Source: Thermothielavioides terrestris NRRL 8126
Taxonomy: Eukaryota > Ascomycota > Sordariomycetes > Sordariales > Chaetomiaceae
Direction of reading: 5' to 3'
Assembly (NCBI RefSeq): GCF_000226115.1
Contig: NC_016457.1
Span: 10,037,510-10,101,509 of the forward strand
Length of the DNA stretch: 64,000 nt
Made by a program: the position numbers and the translations under genes. Numbering within the stretch: position 1 is the stretch's first letter; every line of letters starts with the position of its first letter. Of the stretch, positions 15,701 through 26,640 are shown one piece after another. The notes beneath the pieces are model-generated. The model did not search any database and was not told the DNA's origin. It saw only the letters and a program-made list of their open reading frames with translations.

Positions 15701-16779
15701 TATATAAGCCACTTAATATAGTTTAGGCAAATATCCCCTTCCTTTTCGGAAAGGGCATTATCCTCGTCGTCTAAGTCGCCTTCGACAATATAGCCGCTAA
15801 TAGTATAGCGAAAGGAGTTATTACAATTGTTATAGTTCTATCTAAGACACTGTCAGCTTCTAGCCCAAGGCTAAAGCGGGCCTAACAAGAGATAATATAC
15901 GTTATAGTCCTAATTATCGTCTCCTCTAGGACGATGTCCCTCTCTACCACTACTAAGCAAAGCGACTATAGCCAATATTCTAGAGGATATAGGCAGGAAT
16001 AGGCAAGTAAGTTTCGAGAATATATTGCTATTATAAAGCGAATAGAAAGCTATTATAGAGGTTGAAGCAAATAGACGAGATATATATAAGATATATATAT
16101 AAAGGAAACGGTAAGAAGCTGAGTATATATAAGGGGAAAAAGTTATAAGAACGAACTAGATATATAGCAGGTTCTTATCGAGTTTATATTAAGATTAAAG
16201 TAGTAGCGTTGTAGATATAGAATAGTTATACGAAAAAACAACGAATATTGCTAATAGGGCGTAGAACGAACGTATAGCGAAAATAGCGTAGGCGATATAG
16301 GCGTTGCTATACGTAAGGAGGTTAAGAAACAGATACGAGATAAAGACGAGGTAGGAAGAGCCAATATATAGAGAGGATAGAGGATAGGAATATAGAGGAG
16401 AGATAGAGGTGTATAATAAAAGCAAGAAGAAAACGTAGAGCACGAAGTTCGTAGAGGAGAGGGAGGTTTTAATAATATAAGGGGGGGCTAGTCGTATACA
16501 ATTAGCAAGTACGCCTTATACAGTGCAGTTGCTATAGAAAAAGGCGTAGGGCAGGGAAAGGGCTAATCAACGTCCTACTAAAACAATATAAATAAACAAT
16601 CCGTAGCTAGGCAATAGGATTACTAAACGACGAGCACCTAGTAGGTAGCTACGCTAGACTATATAAACACCGAGCTAGGCACCAGTGTTCGCTATAACTG
16701 ACCCTGTACTAGACCTAGTCCACGCCCGACGCTACACTGTGCCTACCCCAATCCAACTCCCTATCTAGGCGGGGGGGTA

Positions 16780-17027
16780 TATTACAGACTAGGCTATACC
16801 TAAGCTAGGTATATAGGGCTACGCCTAAGATCCGTAGTAGCCCTAGGACGGACCTATAGTAGGCCCGCCTCGCGCCTAGAATAATATTAGTCCGAACCTA
16901 CTTCGCAAGCCCCTAAAAACTCTACGCGTAGGGACCGTAGCCTATACTTCTCCTTTTTCCTTCCTTAAAGTAGTTGAATAGAACATTGTACGCTTATCTG
17001 CAGACGCTATAAGGCTAGCACGTTACA
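16780..17027 (+). repeat. 3' LTR of the chromodomain Gypsy
   Basis: 248 bp, beginning TATTACAGACTAGG and ending GCACGTTACA. It is preceded by the polypurine run GGCGGGGGGG and followed by the target duplication CTCTT. It is less mutated than the 5' copy. Confidence 0.88.
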
Positions 17028-19337
17028 CTCTTAGGCTTATATAGCTCAGGCGTAGATACTAAGTTATAGTATCTGCTATATTCTCTATATAGCGAGCCTA
17101 CTAATTAAGTCTCTTCGTTTAAGTGGCAAAGGCTATAGGCGTATAGTCTTCGGGTATATATTCAAGGATATATTGTTAGAGCTTCTTTATAGTGTATCTA
17201 AGAAGTATATAATCTTAGCGTCTAAGTAGGTAGTTTGGCATACTCTCTAGCCTATTGTCTTACTAGATCCCTCGTTGGTTGAGTTACTTCAACGATATAA
17301 TGTTATATATAAAGGTTAGGTAGTAAGCTACGTTGTATAGCGTAAGAATTATAATACCTTTGTTGTTCTACAGTTTAATATCTATCTCGCTATATCCTTT
17401 AATCTAAATAAGGTGTTTATTTACCTAAATATAGTTATTAGGCGTAGCCAACTTAGGAGGCCTTTTAAACCTACTTAGATAGTTGGTAATATAAATAGTT
17501 AACCCTAAATCTAGGATCACTAAGTTGATTAGGGGATATCTCTAGCCTATTTAGAATATAGCTAGGATTGTAGCGAAGCTTGCTATACATTTGCCTATAG
17601 CTCTCTACCGCTATATTCTTGTAATATACTAGTAGCTAAATATCGCTATAATGTTAGTGCCTATATTAGGGGCGTTGCCTGCTTTAAAGGCGTTACTCTC
17701 TTCCTAGGTAGTGCTCTCTTTAGGAGCAGTGCCCTCTTTAGGGGCGTTAGTATTAGCTATATCCACTTTAGGGACCTTGGGCTCCTTCGTTAGGAGTATA
17801 GCTATAGCTCTCTTAGAGCAGTCGGCTAGTTAATATAGTAGCGGATCTTCGTCTATATTGCTCTTTATATTGTTAGCGAGGCTACTTCTAGACCTCTTTA
17901 TCTAGAGCCTATTAGCCTCTATTTGTAGAGTTGAATTAGCCTTTAAATTAACTTCTATATAAGCTTTAATATATTCTCTTAGTTCTTACCTAGGCAGTAT
18001 ACTCTTTAGGTTCAAATAATAGTACTACTTAGTTAGATAGAAGTAATTATAGGCGTAGCACTTCCTTAATATACTTAAGGATCTTATAGAGGTCTTAAGA
18101 GCTATAGGTGTACTTAGCTTATATTTAGAGTAGGATTAGTCGATTCTAGCTCCCTCTTTACAATTAGTTTAGCGCTTAGGGCGATCCTCCTAATCTTCTA
18201 GTTGCTTAGAGTCCTTATTTTCTTTTTCTCTAGGGCTATATATTAGGAAGGATCCTTTTTCTATATAGCTAGGCGCCTTCTTAAGGAATAGGTATATACC
18301 TTTATAGACTTTTATAGCTATATCTCGAAAGGTTAGCTTTTTAAAGATCTCTATCTTACTTATAGTATAGAGGGAAATAAAGCTTAGGAATAGCTTCTCT
18401 AGTATAGCTATTAGTTCGTTGAACTATAGGCTAGGATCCTTTACTTCGCTTATCTTCTAGAAGGAGGCCTTATCTATTAGGCTCTCCTACTTAACGAGCT
18501 ACCTTTTAAAATTAGCTTCTTTAATATATACGTTCCTAGGGTACTTAAGTATATCGAAGTAGGTATAAATATATATTTAAAGCTTAGTTATTATCTCAAT
18601 AGTTAGCTAAGCGGTCTTTTTAAGATTGTTATACTATGTTTAAAAGTTGGTATACTCTATAAAGTAGATAGACTAGTAGTTAGCTACTATTATAGTAGTT
18701 ATAAAGGTTAGTATCTAGGTAAAGTAGTTGGTCTAGCGTTTATAATCTTTATATTTACAATCTAGATCCTTCTCGACCTATATAATAACGATAACGATAT
18801 TATTATTAAACTACTTCTCTCTCTCGTTATAGAGCTTCCTCTAATAGCTATTTAATACCTTGATACTAGGCTACTTTTATAGACCCTTATTCTTAAAGAG
18901 GGTCTAGGAATCTATATTATTATCCTAGGCTATAGAGGCAGTGCTAGGCTACTACTCGCTTATAGCGGGTGCTCCTAGATTAGCTAAAGCTCCTATATTA
19001 GCTATAGCTTCTATAGCTATAGCTAGTGTAGAAGCTCGTAGTTCGACGATATATTCTTAGAGCTTATATCGGATATGCTCCTAGGCAAGGTCGTAGATAT
19101 TAGCTAGTATAGGCTTCGAGAGTAGCTCCGCCTTGCCCTTGAAATAGTCGAGTAGATCGAGGTACTTAGCCTTGTTAACGAACTTTCGATTCTAAGCTAC
19201 CTAGTTATCTAGGCTAGCTAAGATAATATCGATCTTTATATTGGCTTTCGAAGATATAGTAGTTGCTACTAAGCGCTATACGTAGGGCTATATACTTAGA
19301 GATAGGGCTAGGTTTTCGAGCTAATAAGACTCTTAAT

Positions 19338-19547
19338 TGTTGGAACCGCTATATAGGCTTAGGAAGATAAAGTTATTACGATATAAGCGGTGCCTACAAC
19401 TAGGAACAATCGTAGTATTGAAGATGTTGTATTGTAGGAGAGTTCTCCTGATCAGGAGCCTAGTCTTAGGCGGCAGTTGGGCATTAAGCCGGTGGATCCT
19501 AATCTCGGTGGGCCGGCCCGGTGCCCTGGGCTAAGCTGGTTCTAACA
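19338..19547 (-). repeat. LTR-B, probable 5' LTR of the Copia element
   Basis: 210 bp with inverted ends TGTTGGAACC on the left and GGTTCTAACA on the right (9 of 10 complementary). It lies just upstream of the Copia gag on the minus strand. The left third is TA-rich like the element; the right part is GC-rich and looks untouched, so the RIP border appears to fall inside this LTR. A diverged relative occurs at 28181-28397. No target duplication can be scored because the partner LTR is absent. Confidence 0.6.
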
Positions 19548-20691
19548 CCTGTTAGTTCGATGTCATTGGACTATCCCTGCCCTCGATGTACTCCGTAGTT
19601 ATATAATGCCTGCTTTGTGGGCACGAGGCGGAGAATGGCCGCCTAGCACTTGGCAAACAGGGTCGGATTTCGCTGGGCTAGCAGGTGTACTCCGTACAGA
19701 TACCCATATACTTTGTACACTGGTCGAGTTTATGCGCTCTGTATACGTAATGTAGCACTGAGACCCAGCGGAGGTCGTGATCTTTATCGGGAAGGTGACG
19801 CAGCCACCCGTCGCTGGGCTGGAGCGATCTCCACTGAGTTGGCAACATCTCCGGGCTCTCATTGGCCGGAGACCACCGGGAGCTAAGGGGATCCCGATCC
19901 CGGGAGCTTAAGGTTAATCCTCGCATTAGCGTCGGCATCCATGCTTGGCCGACGGAGTACTGTGTCACCCGTCATTCGACAGACATTGCGAGACAAACAG
20001 CGCACGTCTAAGGAGGTTTATCTACCTAATGTGAGCTCGCTCATTCAATCCCGCATAGTGATCGACACAGAGGCCTGCGAGCTCAGCTGAGGTGCTCAGA
20101 AACAGAGGCGCATTGCGGTGTGTGCAGTGCTCTGCGTAAGCATCCAATGGATGGGTGAGAGGTTAGAATAGCTGAGCAAACCAATCATCAAGAGGATCAG
20201 AGTGACTGATGATTCACCTTGGCGATCGCGTGCTGCAGGCCCTCAACACTTCCATTCAGTTGACCGGCGGTCATCGCCTACCGCTAATCCTCGGGCATCT
20301 CCCGTCGACGGGGCCGCTCAGTTCGTCCACGGGGGCAGTGACGACGGTTCGAGTCGTCGAGGTCAGCTCGACCGGTATCGCTCCGCTCGTCGCTAGTGTG
20401 CTTCGTCTGCGAGACATCGCCAATGTTGCCGCGCGGGTGCTCCGGCGGCATGTCGGCCTTTTGCGTCTCCGCAGAGCTGTCTTTCCTCGGGTTGCTCTCC
20501 TCGCCTACGGTCCTTCTTCTTCTTATGCGCAAAAAAAGCCTGGCTCCAGACCTTCCCTCGCTGGCACCTCGGCACCTTTCTTTTGCGCTCGGGCGTGGCA
20601 CCGACCCACATGGCACTGAATCTCGCCGGAATATCTTGGGGCATAAGAGTGGACATTGTGTTCCACACCTTGTATACCCAACGCCCCGGCG
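19548..20691. other. Intergenic, no gene recognised
   Basis: GC-normal single-copy-looking DNA between the dead transposons and the first regulator gene. Several overlapping ORFs on both strands reach 100-260 codons, but none resembles a known protein and they overlap one another. It probably holds the promoter of the downstream Zn2Cys6 gene. Confidence 0.5.
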
Positions 20692-22188
20692 ATGGATTCA
20701 CACGACGGGGTCAGTGCTTCCATTGGAAGTCAGCAAAGCAGGCGACTTGCCTGCGAGAGGTGCCGCGGACAGAAGCTCAAATGCGAAAAGTCCAGCATCC
20801 CCGATTGCTGTCGCCGCTGCAAGAAGGCAGCTGTCCAGTGCAGCTTTGAACTGGCTCTCCCTCCTGGTCGACGACCCCGCTCTCATCCCCATGCTGGGGC
20901 GGTCAAGGCCAGATGGGCGGCACCTTCAGCGGCGGCGACCATGGGGGCCGTGCCGGCGGCAACAGAACCGTCCAATGTCAACGACACCCCGGCCAACACT
21001 GTGCAGCGCTACCGGGTTGGCACGACGCCAGAGTCCAGCTGCTCTGCCACCGCCCACAACAACCCGTTCGACGGCGACAGCATCATGGATATGCTCACCA
21101 CCACCGATGATGCCTTGGCCGCTGGATTCGAGCCGACTTTTGGAGACCAGATCGCAGCCTGGTCCGCGGCTTTGACGGGCACAGGCAGCAAGCCCTGGGA
21201 CGGCTACATCACGACGGATCACTCACACCACGCCCTGGCAAACGCGTCTGACGATTCCATGACGATTGAGCTCACTCCGCCGGCCAGGCATCTTCCCAGC
21301 CCGCCGCCTCAGCCGCCACCCCAGCCGCAGCCTCAGCCGACAGCTTCGCCAACCTGCTTGCGCGCGTCCGACTCTCGCGGGTACGGCCAGCAGTTGCAGG
21401 TGGCCAGGGGCAGCCTTGCAGCGCTGGTGCGAAGAGCGGCCGAGCTGTGCGAGAACATGTACGAGCTTCGCGTCAAGTACCACGACGGCCACAGCGACCT
21501 CGATCCGCCCGGCCACTTCCCCGTGCACATGTCGGGCGAGGTTCTCCAAGCTGCCGACGGCTTCCTCCGCCTGCTTCGCTGTTTTTTCTTGGAGGAAGAA
21601 CCCGCCAGCTCTTCGACACCGATTCTTGCGTCCAACCCGTCATCACGGACATACACCACCGCCTCCGCTGCGCCAGAGCCGGCACGGCGCGTAACCTGTG
21701 CCGCCGACAGGCCGGCCGCGCTGACCCTGATCGCGAGCTACCGGCGGCTCCTCGACCTGTACCTGCTCTACTACCAGGCCGTGTTCGAGTACGTGCGCGA
21801 CACGGAGCCCTCGTGGCGCCGGGACCAGCCCATCTGGAAGGACCTGAACGTGGGCGGCGCACCTCTGCGCGCCTTCGGCGATCTGCACATCAAGCTGGTC
21901 GTACAGGCGGCCGCGCGCTTGCTGGAGGACGTCGAAGGCGCCCTCGGCCTCTCCGAGGGTTGTCGCGTGAGCCGCAAGTCGGCGGCCGAAGGCGACGACA
22001 GCGGCAACGGGGTGTTGGGCGCCGTGGTCACGTCGCGCTTTGTCGAGCAGTGCATTGCTGAGGGCAGCACAGGCGGCTCCGAACAGGGACCGGGCATCAT
22101 CGCCCGCATACGTGAGACGGCAGCCAGTCTGGCGGCCATGCTGGATACACCGGTCGCAATAGAGCGATTCAACCGCTCCCATATTTAA
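20692..22188 (+). CDS. Zn2Cys6 (C6) transcription factor, AflR-like layout
   Basis: This 498-residue protein is a fungal binuclear zinc cluster regulator, expected to act in the nucleus and to control neighbouring biosynthetic genes. The zinc cluster is at the N-terminus: Cys21, 24, 31, 40, 43 and 50 give C-x2-C-x6-C-x8-C-x2-C-x6-C, followed by a basic stretch (GRRPRSH). The middle is Pro/Gln-rich (about residues 205-225). The C-terminal half has helical segments of the kind seen in AflR-type pathway regulators, but no full Fungal_trans domain is evident. The first ATG of the frame is at 20692; upstream codons are non-ATG. No intron is needed. It is the outermost gene at the left end of the gene block, which suits a local pathway regulator. 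The AflR comparison is tentative. Confidence 0.85.
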   Translation: MDSHDGVSASIGSQQSRRLACERCRGQKLKCEKSSIPDCCRRCKKAAVQCSFELALPPGRRPRSHPHAGAVKARWAAPSAAATMGAVPAATEPSNVNDTPANTVQRYRVGTTPESSCSATAHNNPFDGDSIMDMLTTTDDALAAGFEPTFGDQIAAWSAALTGTGSKPWDGYITTDHSHHALANASDDSMTIELTPPARHLPSPPPQPPPQPQPQPTASPTCLRASDSRGYGQQLQVARGSLAALVRRAAELCENMYELRVKYHDGHSDLDPPGHFPVHMSGEVLQAADGFLRLLRCFFLEEEPASSSTPILASNPSSRTYTTASAAPEPARRVTCAADRPAALTLIASYRRLLDLYLLYYQAVFEYVRDTEPSWRRDQPIWKDLNVGGAPLRAFGDLHIKLVVQAAARLLEDVEGALGLSEGCRVSRKSAAEGDDSGNGVLGAVVTSRFVEQCIAEGSTGGSEQGPGIIARIRETAASLAAMLDTPVAIERFNRSHI

Positions 22189-23597
22189 TGATTTAATGAG
22201 CACGAGCAAAAATGATGCAGTCATCATGGCTGGAGGTTCAACATCATGATAGTCGAGACGACCCGGGCGGTTTTCTGTGCCTTGTCGCCCCGTTCACACG
22301 GGCAGAGCATCGCACCCTCTTGCCCAAGGCGTTTAACTAAGCAATTGACCAGTGTTCTTGGTGCCCTGATGTTGTGGGGTGTTGACGTAGGCAGCAACAG
22401 TGATGACAACGCATCTTTGCCCAGACAGGCCTGCGTGTTCTGCAACCATTGGGAAGAGTCGCTACGAGAGAGCCACCTCGGAAGACAGGAATTGATGTGG
22501 TTCTGCGCACGCCATTGGTCTTCTCAATCGCTCTGATGAGCATTCGGCATCTCGCCTTGCACACCATTGGCAGTACTTACCAGGGGCTGTCTTTAGCTAG
22601 GGAAGCCGTTCGCTGTTCGCCGTTCGCGTGTCTCCTAGGAGCGAGGAGTAGGACTTACGAACATCGACATCAGTATGCTCCTCATTGACCTTTCCAACTG
22701 CCGGCTCAGAAGAGGGCAAGAGCGGGAGTCGAGGGCTCGGGCTGAAACCTCGGGTTGAAGTAAATGCGGCGGCCCTTGTTGCTCGAAGCAGCTACGGAAC
22801 CGAGCGTGACAACTAAGCCGGCAAGCAGTTTAGGCGGAACAAACGACTCTGTTTGAAGCGCAGTGCACGAAATCATGATGAGACACTCTGCTTTCATCTC
22901 CTAGTTTCTGGCTGATTAGGGACTCATCCTGATGGACATGTAGCGGCGGTGACTCTTGTGGTCCTGTTCTCAGTTCTAGTCCGTTGTCAGCGAGTGGCTC
23001 ATCGCTATAGGAAGTAGGGTCAGTTGGTGCAGCCGCTGTGCTTTCTGCAAATCGAATGTTCTTGCTTGGCTTTCGGCAACAAGAGAAAGTGCAAGTGCGG
23101 GTTCAGATTTCCCAATCCCCCGATGATGTTGGGCTAGACTTGGAAATGCGTGGCCCTCAATGGGCAGAAAGAGCCGCGGAGTGCGTTCAAACAACGGTAC
23201 CTGATTAGAGCCCAGGCTCAGCACCGCTGCGGCTCCCCTGGAAATTATCTGGCAACTTTTAGTAGATTTGGACGATCAATTCTATGCAGCAGCATTTAGA
23301 GTGCCTGACTTCCAGAAAAATATGAAACTCCTTGCATTGCGGTACCCTTCGTTATTGGGAGATTGGTTCGGGGCAACCGAGGGCCAAGGGACCGAGGCTA
23401 CCAAAAATAACAAGAAGGTCCATGAATCAATTCATCTAGTAGGTCCGGACAATGCGCCCAGGGCGATCAATGCTTTGTTCAATACAACTCGAATATCAAC
23501 GAGCTGTCAATTTGGCTTCTACACTTGTGGGTGAATGTGAAGGAAATATTCTCTGACCTAAACTTTGTAGGTTGACTCAGTTACGTCGGAGCTTTCG
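22189..23597. other. Intergenic, no gene recognised
   Basis: About 1.4 kb between the convergent ends of the regulator and the laccase gene. Only short ORFs are present, the longest credible one being 88 codons at 23268-23534 on the plus strand; none resembles a known family. No repeats were seen. Confidence 0.5.
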
Positions 23598-25914
23598 TTA
23601 GATACCGGAATCCTCCTGCACGACCGTCTTGGATAGAGACGATTCAGACCACGCCCTACAACCCGCTCTCACACCGTCCAGATCGCCCCGACCCGTGTCC
23701 ACGGCGTCGACGCCGTGTCGGATCAGGATCTGTGCTGCCAGCCCAGAGCTTGCGTGTGACGAGATATGGCAGTGCAACAACCAGGCACCTGGGTTGCTCG
23801 GCCGGAAGGCTAGCGCCACGAAGCCTGTGTGCGGTAGCATTACCGTGTCGCGCCGAGGCGGGTTGTCGTACTTGAACAAGCTGGGCCCCGTCGCCGGGTC
23901 CCACGGTACAGTCTCTTGCGCTAGCACCGCGAAGTCGCTCCCATGAAGGTGCAATGGGTGGTTTGATCTGAGCGGAGGCGTGCTGTTAGCAATGAATGTG
24001 GAAACATGGCTGGGATGACTAGTAGTCCGGCGGCACAGTGATGCCAGCCATGGAAAGAATGGAAGAGTCGGGCGAGGGTGGAACCTACGGGAGAAGCGGA
24101 TTGGCGTCAATGATCAAGTAAATAAAACCGGTACCATAGTTCTCTACGATTAAGGGTTAGCCTCATGTTACGCTGAACTGATGGGGGTGTGTGTTTCTCA
24201 AGCACAACACTTCCCAGGAGGCAAGCGATTTGGCAGTTCGGCCGGGAAAACAGGGCCATGCCCAGCACAATGGGAGACCTGCCTTCAGTAGCGGTGTAGT
24301 TGACGTTGCGAAGTGAAGTGTCCGGGTCAAGGATGGTCGGCTTGCTGAAGTCGAGCCACATGGGCTGCTTGCCCAGAGTCCAGTGCTTGTACCAGGGCGG
24401 GCCAAGACTGTGACTTGCGTTCGTTTGCTTGGTTGCAGTGTAGTTGAGGATGCTCCTTGGGTGCTCGTCAACCCGCCACGGAACTTTGGGGCGCAACAGG
24501 CGAGCGGGCACGTCCAGGCAGGTGGCGTTGAATGGCATCGGATGGTCCACCGTCGGAAGTTTCTGCACGGCTCCGTCGTAGTGTATGATAGCCGTCCTGT
24601 TGTCAGTGACCGCTGCATTCCAACCGCCGCATTCGGTGCCGGTACGGATCCAATAGTTCGCGTCGTCGTCCAATTCCTGCTTCGCTTCGACCACAATGGT
24701 ATAGCGCTGACCCGGGCTGATCGTCAGTGACGGTACGGTAAAGGGCTCGATCGCAACCAGATCGTTAGCTATGACGGTTAGGTTGTGTTGGTCGATGGAA
24801 AAGATGATGGGATAGTTGAACCCCGTGTTCACGAGCTGCATGCGGTGCTTCTTGCCGGGAACGAAGCTTGTCTCCCAGTATGATCCAGCGCAATCATTGT
24901 CGGACAGGGCAGGGCTGCAGTTGAAGTGTCCGTGACCGTTGACCAGAATGCTGTCGACATAAAAAGCCTTGCCCGGTATCTCCATCGTGGAGAAGCCATT
25001 GTATGCGCTATCATGAATCCAGTCTGTGAGCAATACCGGGCCAAGGTCAACGTCCCAATCGAGGCTCGACGGGCCGTGGATCACCAGCGGGCCGACGACG
25101 CCGTCGGCATACTGCATTGAGTAGTGGCTGTGATACCAGGTATGTCCGTACTGAGTCGCCCGGAACTTGTAGGTAAACGTATCTCCTAATTCAATGATCA
25201 GGAACCTGCACAATAGACTTGTCGGGGAAGCGACTCACCTGGAGCGATCGGGCACTGCGTAATACCGTTTACTCCGTCCATCTCGTTAGTGTTTAGCTGT
25301 CTCATGCCGTGCCAGTGAACTGTCGTGCCATTTTCTGTATTTGATCCGAGTTAGACTCAGATGTGGCCTACCCGACCGAGTCTTTCGAATCATGCTCACT
25401 GGAGTCTCCTCTGTTTGTGACGTGCACAACGATTTCGTCCCCCCAACAAGCCTCAATCAGAGGACCGGGATAGGTGCCGTTGAAATACTGGCCATCTGTC
25501 TTGGGTTGTCCGTCAGGGGCAACCTGCAACACGTCAGTTCCTTCTGGACAAGACGAGGCCGATTAGCACCTACCTTGGAATTGGCCCCAACCTCAAGCCA
25601 ATATTCCCTTGTCACTCCAGGAGGGTACATCTCCTCATCTGCGGCAGGTTTGGTCAGTGACACATGTTTCAAGGGGCAAGATGAGGCTCCTCACAGTCGG
25701 ACAAGATGTCAAACTGCGTCACCGACGGGCCTTCGCTCTGTCTGCCCGGCTTTCGGATCCAGCAGTCTCTGCTTGTCGGAGAGTGGCATGACTGCCATTC
25801 AGGGGGATATTGGCAGACGATCGGCGAGGGCAATCCAAGCAGCTGCCCCTGGACGCTCAGCAATCCTGCCGAGAGCGTCAGGGCGGCCTGCACCGCCGCC
25901 CTGATCAAACCCAT
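23598..25914 (-). CDS. Secreted multicopper oxidase (asco-laccase type), 7 exons
   Basis: A laccase-family enzyme oxidises phenols by one electron and reduces O2 to water; here it would act outside the cell or in vesicles on a phenolic product. Spliced exons are 25695-25914, 25574-25638, 25400-25523, 25239-25334, 24283-25185, 24089-24143 and 23598-23967, giving 610 residues in frame. A signal peptide (about residues 1-23) is visible. All four copper motifs are present: HWHG at 143-146, WYHSH at 185-189, HPLHLHG at 491-497, and HCHISSH at 553-559 with the type-1 Cys554 and Leu564 as axial neighbour. Length is usual for ascomycete laccases. Intron 5 (24144-24282) fits best as a GC-AG intron. 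It is divergent from the SMP-30-like gene, sharing a 726-bp promoter. The physiological substrate is unknown. Confidence 0.9.
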
Positions 25915-26640
25915 TTTACGGCACGATACTTTGAGTTGGTATCGGGAAGGGGAAGTCTTCAGGGCGGGAGTATAAGAGAGAGATGAACCAACCGATGTCG
26001 TTTTGCTATTCTGTAGGCTGCGATCCCATCTGCATCCGCGTCCCATAATAAGCTCACCGACTCGACCCCAGAGCCCTGAGTTCTATGCATCCAGAGATGT
26101 TGGCGCGCCCTGAGATTCATTGGGTGCCTCCACGGGCTGCACGGCACGACGGGAACGCCCCTGCTGCCGACCGGGGATTTCACCTGGTTGTCGATCCGCC
26201 GTATTTTCGGAGGGGTGTCTCGGAGGTCACAATTTGTTAGCCACCGTGAGCCTCCCCCACGGCTATGCACTATCAGTCTAGCCTAGGATGGTATGTGCAT
26301 ATACATACGGTTGCCATTTCGGACTCATCCTTCCGAGTTGGGATGGGGATTCGGCCTGCTTCGAGCTCTCGACATATTGCAAATACCGCCATTCGGGGGT
26401 TTAGGTAAGGAGCCCCAATCAACCTCTCAACTTGAGCGCCAGCCTGGAAGCCATTCGGGCGAGATCGAACTCATTGGTTGTTGACGCAATGTTCAATTCT
26501 GTGGACGATCGATCAACGAAAGCTGGTAATTAGGTAGATGATAAGTAGAGCTCAGTTCCCAACCGCTCGAGCCTGAGGCCTGAACAACCACATCTGCACC
26601 TCAGCTGCTCGCACCCCACTGCCAATTGATCAAGACCACC
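25915..26640. promoter_or_regulatory. Divergent promoter between the laccase and SMP-30-like genes
   Basis: 726 bp separate the two start codons. A TATA-like GAGTATAAGAG (minus-strand sense CTCTTATACTC) lies about 55 bp upstream of the laccase ATG. A TCCG-9-CGGA arrangement lies at 26195-26211 with a second CGGAGG close by, the kind of spaced CGG half-sites zinc cluster regulators use. Binding is inferred only. Confidence 0.35.

Larger units (their letters stand above)
9505..17027 (+). mobile_element. Complete RIP-degraded chromodomain Gypsy LTR retrotransposon
   Basis: A 7523-bp element bounded by 249- and 248-bp direct LTRs and flanked by the 5-bp target duplication CTCTT (9500-9504 and 17028-17032). 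The plus strand reads as gag (about 9.8-11.1 kb), protease (about 11.2-11.6), reverse transcriptase (about 11.9-12.5), RNase H, integrase (about 13.4-14.1) and a chromodomain-like tail (about 14504-14640, with VEAIL then NNYDIYIK and PLENF). A G-rich polypurine tract directly precedes the 3' LTR. About 2 kb between the chromodomain and the 3' LTR (14.7-16.8 kb) shows no recognisable gene. Every coding domain is interrupted by stops, so the element is dead unless helped in trans. Confidence 0.88.
6359..19337 (-). mobile_element. RIP-degraded Ty1/Copia retrotransposon, split by a nested Gypsy
   Basis: The minus strand carries a Copia polyprotein in the order gag (about 19.3-17.7 kb), a protease-like block (about 17.53-17.40 kb, ILDLGLTIYITNY, resembling the WILDSGAT motif), integrase (about 9.5-8.7 kb), reverse transcriptase (about 7.9-7.1 kb, with FFYIDNIVFAY near 7420 in place of YVDD) and RNase H (about 6.9-6.5 kb). 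The order PR-IN-RT-RNase H is diagnostic of Copia. The frame resumes across the Gypsy inserted at 9505-17027. It is full of stops from RIP. The left (3') end abuts LTR-A, so its own 3' LTR is missing here. LTR-B at 19338-19547 is its probable 5' LTR. Confidence 0.8.

Noticed and set aside
16195..16443. 82-codon ORF on the minus strand
   Set aside because: Lies in the RIP-degraded 3' part of the Gypsy; Tyr/Ser/Leu-only composition reflects TA-rich DNA, not a gene.
20209..21175. Overlapping ORFs of 136 and 259 codons on the plus strand
   Set aside because: They overlap each other and the start of the Zn2Cys6 gene in other frames, with Arg/Pro/Ser-rich shadow-like translations and no recognisable domain.
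21643..22227. 194-codon ORF on the minus strand
   Set aside because: Antisense shadow of the Zn2Cys6 gene, which has clear domain evidence.
23268..23534. 88-codon ORF on the plus strand
   Set aside because: No recognisable similarity, signal or domain; length is within chance for this composition.
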